A stretch of 23,441 nt of DNA from JAHFOW01 sp964370795 (GTDB lineage Bacteria > Planctomycetota > Brocadiia > Brocadiales > Brocadiaceae), in assembly GCA_964370795.1 (NCBI GenBank), contig CAYJME010000026.1, positions 1 through 23,441 on the forward strand. The letters are read 5' to 3'. Below the pieces are notes generated by a model that ran no database searches, had not been told where the DNA came from, and saw nothing but the letters and a program-made list of their open reading frames with translations. A program made the position numbers and the translations under genes. This document shows, one piece after another, positions 1-8,082 of this stretch (positions within the stretch are counted from its first letter, which is position 1; each line of letters opens with the position of its first letter).

Positions 1-269
1 AAATAATTGATATTACTGTTGATACGACTTTTACTTGTCGAACTTGGGTTAAGAATCTTTTCCGGCGAAAGGACACCGCATCTTTTAAATTCTCTATAGG
101 CCTTTATGGCAACATTCGTCCCTATCCGGGCACCAAATAACTTCGAGGCGAGGAACCACTTAAATATTTCCGTGGATTTCCCTTTAGACAGGTCAATTCC
201 AAGCTCCTCAGAGAATTTTCCGCCAAGTGCAGAAATGAGTTTCTTAATCGTATTTTTCACATTTCCCAT
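1..269 (-). CDS. Partial small protein, possibly helix-hairpin-helix type
   Basis: An open frame begins with ATG at 267-269 and runs 89 codons off the left edge without a stop. The N-terminus is basic (MGNVKNTIKKL). It is followed by a helical stretch containing FKWFLASKLFGARIG and then VLSPEKIL. The WFL..LFGARI...A..AY..F pattern resembles the N-terminal helices of HhH-GPD (endonuclease III-like) proteins, but the diagnostic hairpin and catalytic region would lie outside the window, so this is only a resemblance. No clear Shine-Dalgarno site is visible; an AT-rich run precedes the start. It lies downstream of batE on the same strand, about 280 bases away, so it is probably not part of that operon. 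Coding status is fairly likely and the function is uncertain. Confidence 0.55.
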   Translation of the reverse strand, partial: MGNVKNTIKKLISALGGKFSEELGIDLSKGKSTEIFKWFLASKLFGARIGTNVAIKAYREFKRCGVLSPEKILNPSSTSKSRINSNINY

Positions 270-551
270 ATAAAATTTGTAAATTGTAATTCGTAAATTA
301 TTTGATGTATCTCTATGTATGCACTCTGTGCGTCGAGTGATTGTTGTTGCAGAAAAGAGCGGTTGATTTGAAAAGCTTCGTAGTTATTTCAATCTCAGCA
401 GCAAAATGTTCACCGTTAAAGGTGCTTGACCATTATTTACTGTCCGATAGCAACGCTTTGTGGGTATTATCCTAAATGGATAACGCAGAGTTTAGTGACG
501 AGTGCCACTAAAATCTTTTTGGTTGCGGTTATACCGCGCCAGGATCTTCTC
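270..551. other. Intergenic region after batE
   Basis: About 280 bases without a supported gene. The left end is AT-rich with short repeats of the form gtaaatt. Two small hairpins lie near batE: TTTAGTG/CACTAAA (491-497 with 506-512), followed by a T tract on the plus strand, and GCGGT/ACCGC with a three-base loop (525-537), 14 bases beyond the batE stop. Either could help end the bat transcript, but neither has a good U tract on the minus strand. The long plus-strand frame crossing this region is antisense to batE and is not taken as a gene. Confidence 0.4.
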
Positions 552-1421
552 CTAAATTATGTCCACGTATTTTTTTTGCAACCAGCCCCTCCTGATGTCG
601 TTGCTCACCTTTTCTTCCACGCCCACCTTCGAGCCGGTATTCTGCTGTACGCCTATATTTACATATACCCTGTACCAGTCATCTTTTTCGCCTTCTATGA
701 TACATTCTGCGCCGCTGTGTATTTCAAATTTTGGTTCATACTCCTCGCCAGGACCGTATCGAACCTGGCATTTTTTAGTAATAATCACCCCCTGGTTTAC
801 GCCATGTTCTTCATAGTGCTTAATGCCCAGAGATACTATTGCAATAAACAAACCAGCCGAAAAGCCTATGATAATTCTTTTAAGCCATGGATATTTCAAA
901 ATAATTCTCAGGCAGAGGAGTATCATTAATGTCACATACACGGATATTGCCACTATGGCCAGTTCATCCTGATTAAGCAGAAAAAACCAGAAGAATATTC
1001 TCTGAATTGCCTTTGGGGCTCCCTGAGATAATTCTTTATCTTCGGTGGAATTTTTAACCAGTCTTAGGTTGACGTCAATTTCGGCATTCCTTGGCATAAG
1101 ACGCTGTGCCCTGCGGTAGTTTACCACAGCTTTTCCCAACGCTCCCTGGCGATAATAGGTATTTGCCAGATTGTAATATATCTGTCCATTTTTGAATCCA
1201 TGTGTCAATATAGTTTCGTATTGTAATGCCGCCTCATCGAGTTTTTGGCTTGCCGCCGGGTTATCGTTTGCGGCGATAAGCTTTGCAGCCTGGAGGTATT
1301 TTTCATTTGCATCGGTAAATAATTTTATGACTTCATTCCGAGACGGAGCGGATGCAATGGCATTGTCAGATAGAGAGAGGGAAATTATACAGAAAATAAA
1401 AAACAGGACTCTGTTCTTCAT
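552..1421 (-). CDS. batE: BatE-like TPR and SH3b membrane protein
   Basis: The 289-residue protein has a signal peptide (about residues 1-24, ending AIA). Next come TPR-like helices (about 35-120; YYNLANTYYRQG is a typical TPR core), then two membrane segments (about 154-174 and 182-200), and a C-terminal bacterial SH3-like domain (about 210-289, with the VRYGPGEEYEP motif). This order matches BatE of the Bat (Bacteroides aerotolerance) loci. Its start overlaps the batD stop by four bases (ATGA), so the two are translationally coupled and batE is the last gene of the set. The SH3 domain probably lies in the periplasm or paryphoplasm and may bind peptidoglycan or partner proteins; that is inference. 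No catalytic role is expected. Confidence 0.85.
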   Translation of the reverse strand: MKNRVLFFIFCIISLSLSDNAIASAPSRNEVIKLFTDANEKYLQAAKLIAANDNPAASQKLDEAALQYETILTHGFKNGQIYYNLANTYYRQGALGKAVVNYRRAQRLMPRNAEIDVNLRLVKNSTEDKELSQGAPKAIQRIFFWFFLLNQDELAIVAISVYVTLMILLCLRIILKYPWLKRIIIGFSAGLFIAIVSLGIKHYEEHGVNQGVIITKKCQVRYGPGEEYEPKFEIHSGAECIIEGEKDDWYRVYVNIGVQQNTGSKVGVEEKVSNDIRRGWLQKKYVDII

Positions 1422-3256
1422 GATAACTGCCTTTCTAGTTTTGTAATCAGTTGTTCCGCAAGGTCTAAGGAATGGCGCATCTCTTCGCCAGTCCCTGCAT
1501 CTTTTGAAAAGCGTCTGTAGTCTAAATCGTTAATAAAATGAGTAATCTCAGCAATAATATCTTCGTTAACTTTCTGATATCTTAACAAATCGCCTATGCT
1601 GTCACCTGTGGCGCTTGCGGCAGAGACATTGCATTTATCGGCCAGGTAATCTGCCATAGCCCTGGAAAGGGAGTTGTAGAATTCGGCTGGCGAGTCGCCG
1701 GAAAGGACGGATTGCACGAATGCAAGTTTCTTTTTTGCTGCGTTATGAGCGCGTCTTTTCCTCGCATATTCAACGTCGGTTTGTAATCTTTTCTTCTGTT
1801 GCGTGATGAAAAAAAACGCTAAAACGGTAATTGCTGGAATGGAAAGACACGCCAGAAGAATAGGATTTTTAAAAATATTATCCCCCTGATTCCGCAACGA
1901 AGAGAGATTGGTCATAATGGGTAAAATATCCTGAGTTATGAGTTGTGCCTGCTGTTTCGATACCATATTCATAGGAGACTGCGTTAACTGGATGGGCATT
2001 TCCTGTTCGCCAGCCTCAACAACAATGGGGATTGGTTCTTTGGTAATGGTTTTATATTGTCCTTCGCGTGGATCAAAAAAGCTAAATACAATTTCAGGTA
2101 TGCTTTTCAAAGTTGCTTTTTGGGGTTCAAGTACTTTGTCAAATACCTTTCTGCCCCGAATCGACTCTTCCCGGTTGGTAATTTGTGTGACCGACTCGGC
2201 GGGGTATAGTTTAAAGTCACTTTCATTATTTAATACAAGAACTGGTTCGCTAATTGTCTGAATATTCCCCTCGCCATAGATCGACATGGAGAGGGTAACC
2301 GGGTCGCCTGTTTTTACCTGCTGTGATTTCGTTGATACCTCCATATTAAATGTACCCACAGCGCCACGAAAATATTTTGGTTTTCCCTGTTCCGGTAGTG
2401 GTTTCACCTTTAAAACAATTGAGCGCGTTGTCTTTTCGACCGGGTAGATTTTCTGTCCCCTGTTGAAGAACTCATCAAAAAACGAGTCATCGAAAAAATT
2501 ATCAGACGATGTGTTTTGCCGGTTCCGCCTTTGTTGAAGGATTAAATTACATTTCAAGGTTGCCTGCGATATAACGAGGTCTCCTGAGACTATGGGAAAA
2601 AGCGCTGAACGTAATTCGAGGACGTTGTACATAATGCCATCCCTAGCCTCTTCGTACTGTCTCTGGTCACCCAGCTTTTCTTCCATAAAATTTTTTATGG
2701 CCGGCGCTACGTAATCTATATCGCTGATCGGCAGCCTCTTTTGGAAATAGAATTTAAACGACAATATAACCTGTTCATATAAATACGCTTCACTCTTGTC
2801 CGTGCCCAGCTCGACAAAAATCAACTTATCGAGATCGGGCTGTTGTGCCTCTGTGGTCGTTTTTGCGTGGGCTACTTCCACCGTTATGGGCTGTGAGGAG
2901 TAGGTCTTTCCTTTGTATTCCACCGTTGAGGGGCCGATCGTGAATTTACCCTTTGCATTTGGCTGCAGTATATACGTGTATCCTTTGCTTACAGAAACAA
3001 TATTATTTACTACCCGTGTTTCGGCAGAAATTTTTGGCCCGTAGAGTAAGGTAAATCCATCAATACTGGGGAAAGAAGGCGGTAAGGTATCCTGCGTACC
3101 GTGGATAGTTAGCGTTAACTGAAGTTGATCGTTAATGGTTAAGACATTCCTGTCGACGGTTGCACTTAATCGAATATCCGCAGCAAACGTTTTTTCCCTA
3201 TATCCACTGATAATAACGATCAGGATAAAAATACTTATGGATATGAACCTTTTCAT
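1418..3256 (-). CDS. batD: BatD-like membrane-anchored protein
   Basis: The 612-residue protein has a cleavable-looking signal peptide (about 1-25, ending FAA). A long extracytoplasmic region follows with repeated beta-rich oxygen-tolerance (BatD, PF13584) modules at about 27-130, 140-290 and 300-415. A single membrane helix sits at about 465-485, with a basic, helical cytoplasmic tail after it. Within module two there is an acidic-aromatic loop rich in D and F near 252-265. The size and order fit BatD. The family has no known enzymatic activity and is thought to be a scaffold for the VWA proteins BatA and BatB. The start ATG follows GAAAGG at a rather long spacing. It lies 93 bases after batC and overlaps batE by four bases. 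Confidence 0.88.
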   Translation of the reverse strand: MKRFISISIFILIVIISGYREKTFAADIRLSATVDRNVLTINDQLQLTLTIHGTQDTLPPSFPSIDGFTLLYGPKISAETRVVNNIVSVSKGYTYILQPNAKGKFTIGPSTVEYKGKTYSSQPITVEVAHAKTTTEAQQPDLDKLIFVELGTDKSEAYLYEQVILSFKFYFQKRLPISDIDYVAPAIKNFMEEKLGDQRQYEEARDGIMYNVLELRSALFPIVSGDLVISQATLKCNLILQQRRNRQNTSSDNFFDDSFFDEFFNRGQKIYPVEKTTRSIVLKVKPLPEQGKPKYFRGAVGTFNMEVSTKSQQVKTGDPVTLSMSIYGEGNIQTISEPVLVLNNESDFKLYPAESVTQITNREESIRGRKVFDKVLEPQKATLKSIPEIVFSFFDPREGQYKTITKEPIPIVVEAGEQEMPIQLTQSPMNMVSKQQAQLITQDILPIMTNLSSLRNQGDNIFKNPILLACLSIPAITVLAFFFITQQKKRLQTDVEYARKRRAHNAAKKKLAFVQSVLSGDSPAEFYNSLSRAMADYLADKCNVSAASATGDSIGDLLRYQKVNEDIIAEITHFINDLDYRRFSKDAGTGEEMRHSLDLAEQLITKLERQLS

Positions 3257-3349
3257 ACTATAATAACCTTTCTAAAACCGAAAAAGCTTTCATTTCTCCA
3301 GGGGATGCCAAAAAGTAACTATACCATGATAAACTATTCATGAAACCTG

Positions 3350-4291
3350 TCACCAATCCTTTTCAACAGAGCCGTGCTGTGTTTGTTGTTTCTCTCTTTT
3401 TATAGCCCGCGCCTCTTTTTCTGATTGATTTAATGCCTCCAATAAACGCTCGGCTTCCTCTTTGGACATCTGTTTCTGACCGGAAGGCTGTTGAGATCTT
3501 TGTTCCTGAGGCTGTTCCTTCTGTTTATCTTTTTCCGAATGTCGGGGGCTTTCTTCCTTTTTCTCTTCACTTTTTTCAGGAGTATCTTCAGGTTTGCTCT
3601 TTTGTTGATTTTGCGGTGATTCTTCCTTGTCTTTTTTCTTGTCCTTGTCTGATTGTTCTTCGTTTTTCCTGGTGTCTTTATCTTCCTTTTCCTGCCGGTC
3701 TTTTTGTTGCTTATTTTGCTGCTGCTGTTTTTGTTCCTCTTCCTTCTTTTTTTCTATATATTCATAATTGTAGAGGGCATTGTTCTTCAGGGTGTCAAGG
3801 TCTCTATTCCCCTTTGATTCCAACTCGTCGATAAGATCGATGGTTTTTTTGTATGAATCCTGCGCCTCGTCTTTTTTGCCCTGACGATAGAGGGTATTGC
3901 CCATATTAAAGCTTGTTTTTGCTCTCATTTCAACATCGCCTGACTTCATCACCTTTTCATATGACTGCACAGCTTCATCATATTTGCCTCTCTTATATTG
4001 TGTGTTGGCAATGTTGAAATCTATGTGAGGCGTGTTCGGAGATTCTAATTGTGCATTTACATATTTGTCGAGCGCCTCATTATATTTTCCATCGTGATAG
4101 CGTTGATTTCCTTCACGGATTTTATCGGCAAGGGGGTCTATCCACCCTAATGATGTCCAGCTAAGAAAGAGCGACAGAAGAAAAATGAGTGTAGGATATG
4201 TATCTGACTGATTCATAACAAAACGTTTTAAGGGATATAACGATAAATTTTTCAATTTACCGTAGTTGATATTCTTCTTTTCTTCGTTCAA
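3350..4291 (-). CDS. batC: BatC-like TPR protein with charged tail
   Basis: The 313-residue form starts at TTG (4289-4291) with GGAGAG eight bases upstream and overlaps batB by 35 bases. An alternative start is ATG at 4214-4216 (residue 26), just before a hydrophobic stretch (about residues 32-50) that is a signal peptide or anchor. The long form supplies the positive charges expected before that stretch; the short form has no Shine-Dalgarno site. TPR repeats occupy about 55-180 (FNIANTQYKRGKYDEAVQSY, then FNMGNTLYRQGKKDEA). Residues 180-313 are low-complexity K, E, Q and D, probably disordered or coiled coil. TPR proteins sit between batB and batD in other Bat loci and probably serve as adaptors. 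The gene call is firm; the start is uncertain. Confidence 0.83.
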   Translation of the reverse strand: MNEEKKNINYGKLKNLSLYPLKRFVMNQSDTYPTLIFLLSLFLSWTSLGWIDPLADKIREGNQRYHDGKYNEALDKYVNAQLESPNTPHIDFNIANTQYKRGKYDEAVQSYEKVMKSGDVEMRAKTSFNMGNTLYRQGKKDEAQDSYKKTIDLIDELESKGNRDLDTLKNNALYNYEYIEKKKEEEQKQQQQNKQQKDRQEKEDKDTRKNEEQSDKDKKKDKEESPQNQQKSKPEDTPEKSEEKKEESPRHSEKDKQKEQPQEQRSQQPSGQKQMSKEEAERLLEALNQSEKEARAIKREKQQTQHGSVEKDW

Positions 4292-5273
4292 ACAGAAAAC
4301 TCTCCAGCGTGATAAGAATTATCGCAATAAAAAGGGGTATCTGATAACGATTCACGTACCTTTTTACCTGGTGTGTCTTATAGGTAGTGTCTTCAAATTT
4401 TGCAATGCTATCCTGGTAAATTCTTTCTAAACCCCACTGTGTGCCATAAGCGGGGGTATAAAGGCCGTCCGTTTCCAACGCAATTTTGTTTAAGGTGATT
4501 TCATCCAATCTTGATTTTATAACCTGTCCCTGTCTGTCTTTGAGCAAGGACTCCTGGCCACGTTCGTCCTTAATTTTAATATAGGCGCCATCCTTCTTTC
4601 CTACTCCTACCGTATAGATAACGATGCCTTGTTCTTTTGCCTTTTTGGCAGCATCAAGCGGGTCGTCTTCGTGATTTTCGCCGTCAGTAATTAATATGAT
4701 GGCCTTGTGATTCCTCGAATTCTTCTCAAAGGTAGCAATTCCTTGCCGTATGGCTTCGGCCATTGCTGTGCCTCCGAGGGGAATAATACGTGTGTTTAAA
4801 TCATTCAAAAAAAGGCGAAAAGCGCCGTAGTCCGAGGTTAAGGGGCAATACGTAAATGCGGTGCCGGCGAACACGACCAGTCCAACCCGGTCTCCTTCCA
4901 ATACTTTTAATAAATCTTCCACCTCTCTTCGTGCAACTTCCAATCGGTTTGGTTTTACATCGTCAGCAAGCATACTTCGTGATGTATCCATGGCAATCAC
5001 AATATCAATCCCCTTTTTTTCCACCTCTTCCCAGTGATATCCCCACTTAGGCTCAATAAGTGCGCATATAACGAAGAGGATTCCAACAATGATAAGAGTG
5101 GCTTTTAACCACGGTCTTTTCTTGCTCATAGAAACCCCACATTTTTTGAGCAACTCAAGTGACGCAAATTTTTTTAAATCCCGGGTCTTTTTTCTGAAGA
5201 CAAGGATGTATACAATGATCAAGAGGGGAATTATAAAAAGTAAATAAAGATAGTCAAGGTTTCCGTACTTCAT
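4257..5273 (-). CDS. batB: BatB, von Willebrand factor A membrane protein
   Basis: The 338-residue protein has two N-terminal membrane helices (about 8-26 and 57-73), then a VWA domain (about 88-290) and a C-terminal membrane helix near 305-325. The metal-ion-dependent adhesion site is complete: DxSxS at D96, S98, S100, a threonine at 169 in GGTAMAEA, and aspartate 197 in ITDGENHEDDP. It is closely similar in plan to batA next door, consistent with an ancient duplication and probable hetero-oligomer formation. The start ATG overlaps the batA stop as ATGA, so they are translationally coupled. An intact MIDAS implies divalent-metal-dependent protein binding. The family's molecular function is otherwise poorly defined. 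Confidence 0.92.
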   Translation of the reverse strand: MKYGNLDYLYLLFIIPLLIIVYILVFRKKTRDLKKFASLELLKKCGVSMSKKRPWLKATLIIVGILFVICALIEPKWGYHWEEVEKKGIDIVIAMDTSRSMLADDVKPNRLEVARREVEDLLKVLEGDRVGLVVFAGTAFTYCPLTSDYGAFRLFLNDLNTRIIPLGGTAMAEAIRQGIATFEKNSRNHKAIILITDGENHEDDPLDAAKKAKEQGIVIYTVGVGKKDGAYIKIKDERGQESLLKDRQGQVIKSRLDEITLNKIALETDGLYTPAYGTQWGLERIYQDSIAKFEDTTYKTHQVKRYVNRYQIPLFIAIILITLESFLFERRKEEYQLR

Positions 5274-6268
5274 GGAATCTTTCTGAACCTCGTTTTCGCT
5301 AAACCTAATTCAGCCAGTAACAATCCCAATGCAGGGAGCAAGAAGTAGTGAAACAACTCTTTGTATTCGGTGTACTGGGTCACTTCCGTCTCAGTTTTTT
5401 CAAGTTTATCTATCAGACTGTAAATTTCCTTCAGTGATTTCGTATCAGTTGCACGATAATATCTTCCGTCAGCGATCCTGGCGATTTCCGTAAGCGCATT
5501 GTCGTCAATATCAATTTTTACCTGTCTCATGACCTTGTTTCCAAAGAGGTCAACCATAGGAAATGGCGCTAGACCTTTTGTGCCTGCGCCTATTGTATAA
5601 ATCTTGATGCCGAAGGTCTTGGCTATTTCTGAGGCTGTAAATGGGTCAACCTCTCCTGAATTATTTCTTCCGTCTGTTAAGAGGATGATTATCCTGCTCT
5701 TTGCGTTGGTGTTCTTCAGTCTTTCTACCGAGGCCCCAAGTGCAGATCCAATCGCTGTGCCGTCCTCAATCATTCCAATATCAACTTTTTCTAAAAGCTG
5801 CAGAAGCATTCCGTAGTCGGTTGTCATGGGACATTGTGTATATGCACGTCCGGCAAAAACGACCAGCCCGATGCGGTCATTGGCGCGTCTCTGGATAAAG
5901 TCTTTTACCACCTGCTTGACTACATAAAGGCGGTTATATCTCTTACCGCCAATTTCAAAATCTTCTGCCAGCATGCTTCCCGAAACATCAACGGTAAGAA
6001 CGATATCTATGCCTTCCGTTATGACCTTTGTTTGTTCATTGCCGAGTTGCGGTCGCGCCAGCGCAATGACAAACAGCATAATAACGAGCGATCTGAGTAT
6101 GATTAATATAAATCTGTACCGTTGAAAAAACGAGGGTTTCAGATTCTTTACCGTTTCTAAAGAAGGGAATATAACTTGGTTTGTACCGGTGCGACGGAAG
6201 TAAAAATAGAGTAATGGCGGGAGAACAAGAAAAATCAAGACCAAGATTAAGGGATTGTGAAAGACCAT
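5270..6268 (-). CDS. batA: BatA, von Willebrand factor A membrane protein
   Basis: The 332-residue protein has N-terminal membrane helices at about 6-24 and 52-71, a VWA domain at about 87-290, and a final membrane helix near 305-325. The MIDAS residues are present: DVSGS at 94-98, threonine 171 in EDGTAIGSALG, and aspartate 199 in LLTDGRNNSGE. The layout is standard for BatA. The VWA domain should face the side where MoxR/DUF58 partners or envelope substrates are bound; topology is not settled by sequence alone. It follows the 170-residue gene after a 30-base gap and overlaps batB by four bases, in the middle of one transcription unit. Confidence 0.92.
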   Translation of the reverse strand: MVFHNPLILVLIFLVLPPLLYFYFRRTGTNQVIFPSLETVKNLKPSFFQRYRFILIILRSLVIMLFVIALARPQLGNEQTKVITEGIDIVLTVDVSGSMLAEDFEIGGKRYNRLYVVKQVVKDFIQRRANDRIGLVVFAGRAYTQCPMTTDYGMLLQLLEKVDIGMIEDGTAIGSALGASVERLKNTNAKSRIIILLTDGRNNSGEVDPFTASEIAKTFGIKIYTIGAGTKGLAPFPMVDLFGNKVMRQVKIDIDDNALTEIARIADGRYYRATDTKSLKEIYSLIDKLEKTETEVTQYTEYKELFHYFLLPALGLLLAELGLAKTRFRKIP

Positions 6269-6298
6269 GTGAACTAACCAGCATCCTTACATAAAAAT

Positions 6299-6811
6299 TT
6301 AAATATTTGACAGATGAATGTTATCCCCTTTCAAAAGAACATTCCAGATTTCTGTTTCAGAAAGCTCATTCTCTATGAGCTTATCTACCAGCGCCTGAAT
6401 TGCTCCATTTGTTGTTTTGAGAAGTTCTTCCATTCCTTTTTCAGAGGAAAAATACCTGTTGATCAATGTTTCTGCCTGCTTATATACTCGAGCGCCGGCA
6501 AGTTCTTTTTTGGCGCCCGTGTCTAATTCATATTCCATAAGAATGCCGCCATCTGTATAACTAAGAGTCATGTTCGTAGTGGCCGTTTCTACAGTTAAAA
6601 AACGGATGGTGCCTTTTTTTGACAGAATCTCTTTGATTTCCGGTGTATTGTAAATGCCCCAGAGCGCCTCCACATTGTGTTTCAGTTTTGCGATTTCTGC
6701 ATCTGTAAAATCACGATAATGTTCCCGTATTGGTTTTGGAGCAGTCTTTCCGCCAACTCCCCCCTGATGACTTAAATATTCTTCCAAAAATTTTTCAGGC
6801 GCTTTTACCAT
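6299..6811 (-). CDS. Unrecognised 170-residue protein inside the bat operon
   Basis: I do not recognise this family. The 170-residue product has no signal peptide or membrane helix. It begins with a short Gly-rich linker (about 17-22, QGGVGGK), followed by a helical segment with DFTDAEIAKLKHNVEALWGIY. A beta-rich middle (about 65-105; TIRFLTVET then LSYTDGGILMEYEL) and a helical C-terminus (about 110-165) complete it. It is probably cytoplasmic and mixed alpha/beta. It sits between the short BatD-like gene and batA, 30 bases ahead of batA, so it is almost certainly co-expressed with the Bat machine. The upstream site is weak (AAGGG). A lineage-specific adaptor or regulator is a guess from position only. 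Confidence 0.75.
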   Translation of the reverse strand: MVKAPEKFLEEYLSHQGGVGGKTAPKPIREHYRDFTDAEIAKLKHNVEALWGIYNTPEIKEILSKKGTIRFLTVETATTNMTLSYTDGGILMEYELDTGAKKELAGARVYKQAETLINRYFSSEKGMEELLKTTNGAIQALVDKLIENELSETEIWNVLLKGDNIHLSNI

Positions 6812-6916
6812 GTCAGTACCCTTTTATAAAAGGTTGAAAATAAATATTATAATTAAAAATTTCAGTAACGATTTCCGGTTCCGGAGTACAAAACGAATAT
6901 AATCGGATTTATAATC

Positions 6917-6992
6917 TTGTTCTCGATGTAACTCAGGGCTTCGGCCTTGAGAACAATCTTTATCCTGGAAGCATTCAATCCTGAAGGATTGA
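6917..6992. repeat. Two related hairpins after the short BatD-like gene
   Basis: Hairpin one (6932-6951) pairs CTCAGGGC with GCCTTGAG around a TTCG tetraloop closed by C-G. A competing outer pairing joins TTGTTCTC (6917-6924) to GAGAACAA (6949-6956). Hairpin two (6975-6992) pairs TCAATCC with GGATTGA around TGAA and ends one base short of the stop codon at 6994-6996. Both share the outline YTCA...TGAG. No U tract follows on the minus strand, so they look more like processing, stabilising or dispersed repeat elements than simple terminators. Confidence 0.6.
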
Positions 6993-6993
6993 G

Positions 6994-8001
6994 TTACCGT
7001 TCACCCACCTCCATTCCTTGTAAACTTTCTCTGGTTTCATCAATGAACCGTTTTGCAATGGAAAATACCTCTTCAGCTTCAGTTTTTGATGGACCGTATT
7101 TTGCGTATTTTACCCTGTCGCAACGCTCAAGGAATTCCCCCATAAATTGTTTGTGGTAATCGTGTAGTTTGTTTGTGTGCGCCATTTCCACGAGAAATTC
7201 TTCCGTTGTATGTTCCGGCGCCAACAGACCAAACCTGTCTTCGATATAATGACGTACGATGTTTGTTATACGGTAATAATACTCTTTGGCTAAACCTTTC
7301 GCAACCAGGTCATCCCTGGATAACTGTTCTAATAATTCGTATGCAATTTCATGAGACGACTTTCTTATAAATGCCTCTTCTTGTTTTTCCTGCCGATTTT
7401 TAAACTTATGCAAGAATACATAGATGATACATCCTAATGACAGCCCTCCCATTCCCGCAATAATCCAGAAAACCAGTCGTTTATAACTCATGGGCACATC
7501 AAGGGGGGGGATGATGTCTTTGATATCCGCAGCCGGTTGCCCGTCTTTTATAATACCCCTGATGTCAACAACTACCTCGTTGGTGGCAATTTCACCTTCA
7601 CCCTGAATTCCTTTGTATTTTACCTTTAAAGAAGGAATTGTCTGACGTCCGATTTTATAAGAATCCACTAAAAAACTTTGTCCAAGGACAGTATATCCAT
7701 CCCTTTCTCTTCCGGAGCGTTCAACACGCCCTTTTCCCTTTACCGTAAAGACGCCCAGTTGTTGACTGGGTTCTGGCATTTGTATGGTGATTTTATCCTT
7801 ATATGTTACGCGAATGGTATATTGTATCTTTTCACCAATAGTCGCTTCTTTTTTATCAACGGTTGCTAATGCCTCTACAAACTGCGTATTTCCAGCGACT
7901 TTAGTATCCTGTGCTAAGGCAATAGAATGTAAAGATATAAGTCTATATATAACTAATACCAAAATCAATAGTATACTGCATATTCGGTATTTTTTTATCA
8001 T
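6994..8001 (-). CDS. Short BatD-like membrane protein
   Basis: The 335-residue protein has a signal peptide (about 1-30, ending ALA). One extracytoplasmic beta-sandwich module (about 40-150) contains a KEATIGEKIQYTIRVTYK segment like those of BatD and DUF4381-neighbour proteins. A membrane helix lies at about 175-196. The cytoplasmic region (about 200-335) contains YYYRITNIVRHYIEDRFG and ends in helices. That C-terminal pattern is common in membrane proteins encoded between DUF58 and batA genes. It probably anchors or positions the DUF58/VWA partners. It follows the DUF58 gene by 81 bases. No strong Shine-Dalgarno site precedes the ATG. Assignment to the Bat set is confident; a specific family name is not. 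Confidence 0.78.
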   Translation of the reverse strand: MIKKYRICSILLILVLVIYRLISLHSIALAQDTKVAGNTQFVEALATVDKKEATIGEKIQYTIRVTYKDKITIQMPEPSQQLGVFTVKGKGRVERSGRERDGYTVLGQSFLVDSYKIGRQTIPSLKVKYKGIQGEGEIATNEVVVDIRGIIKDGQPAADIKDIIPPLDVPMSYKRLVFWIIAGMGGLSLGCIIYVFLHKFKNRQEKQEEAFIRKSSHEIAYELLEQLSRDDLVAKGLAKEYYYRITNIVRHYIEDRFGLLAPEHTTEEFLVEMAHTNKLHDYHKQFMGEFLERCDRVKYAKYGPSKTEAEEVFSIAKRFIDETRESLQGMEVGER

Positions 8002-8082
8002 ATAATAATAGCCCGGAATTCGCTCTCATGCAAAACTTCTCGAGATTGAAAAAATCGTAAATCCGAAATCGTAAGTCTAAAT

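Noticed and set aside
426..929. A 167-codon open frame on the plus strand
   Set aside because: It is antisense to the batE end, has no ribosome site, and its residues have no domain character; batE explains the coding signal.
3433..3834. A 133-codon plus-strand frame
   Set aside because: It is the complement of the low-complexity K/E/Q tail of the BatC-like gene; purine-rich repeats create open frames on the other strand.
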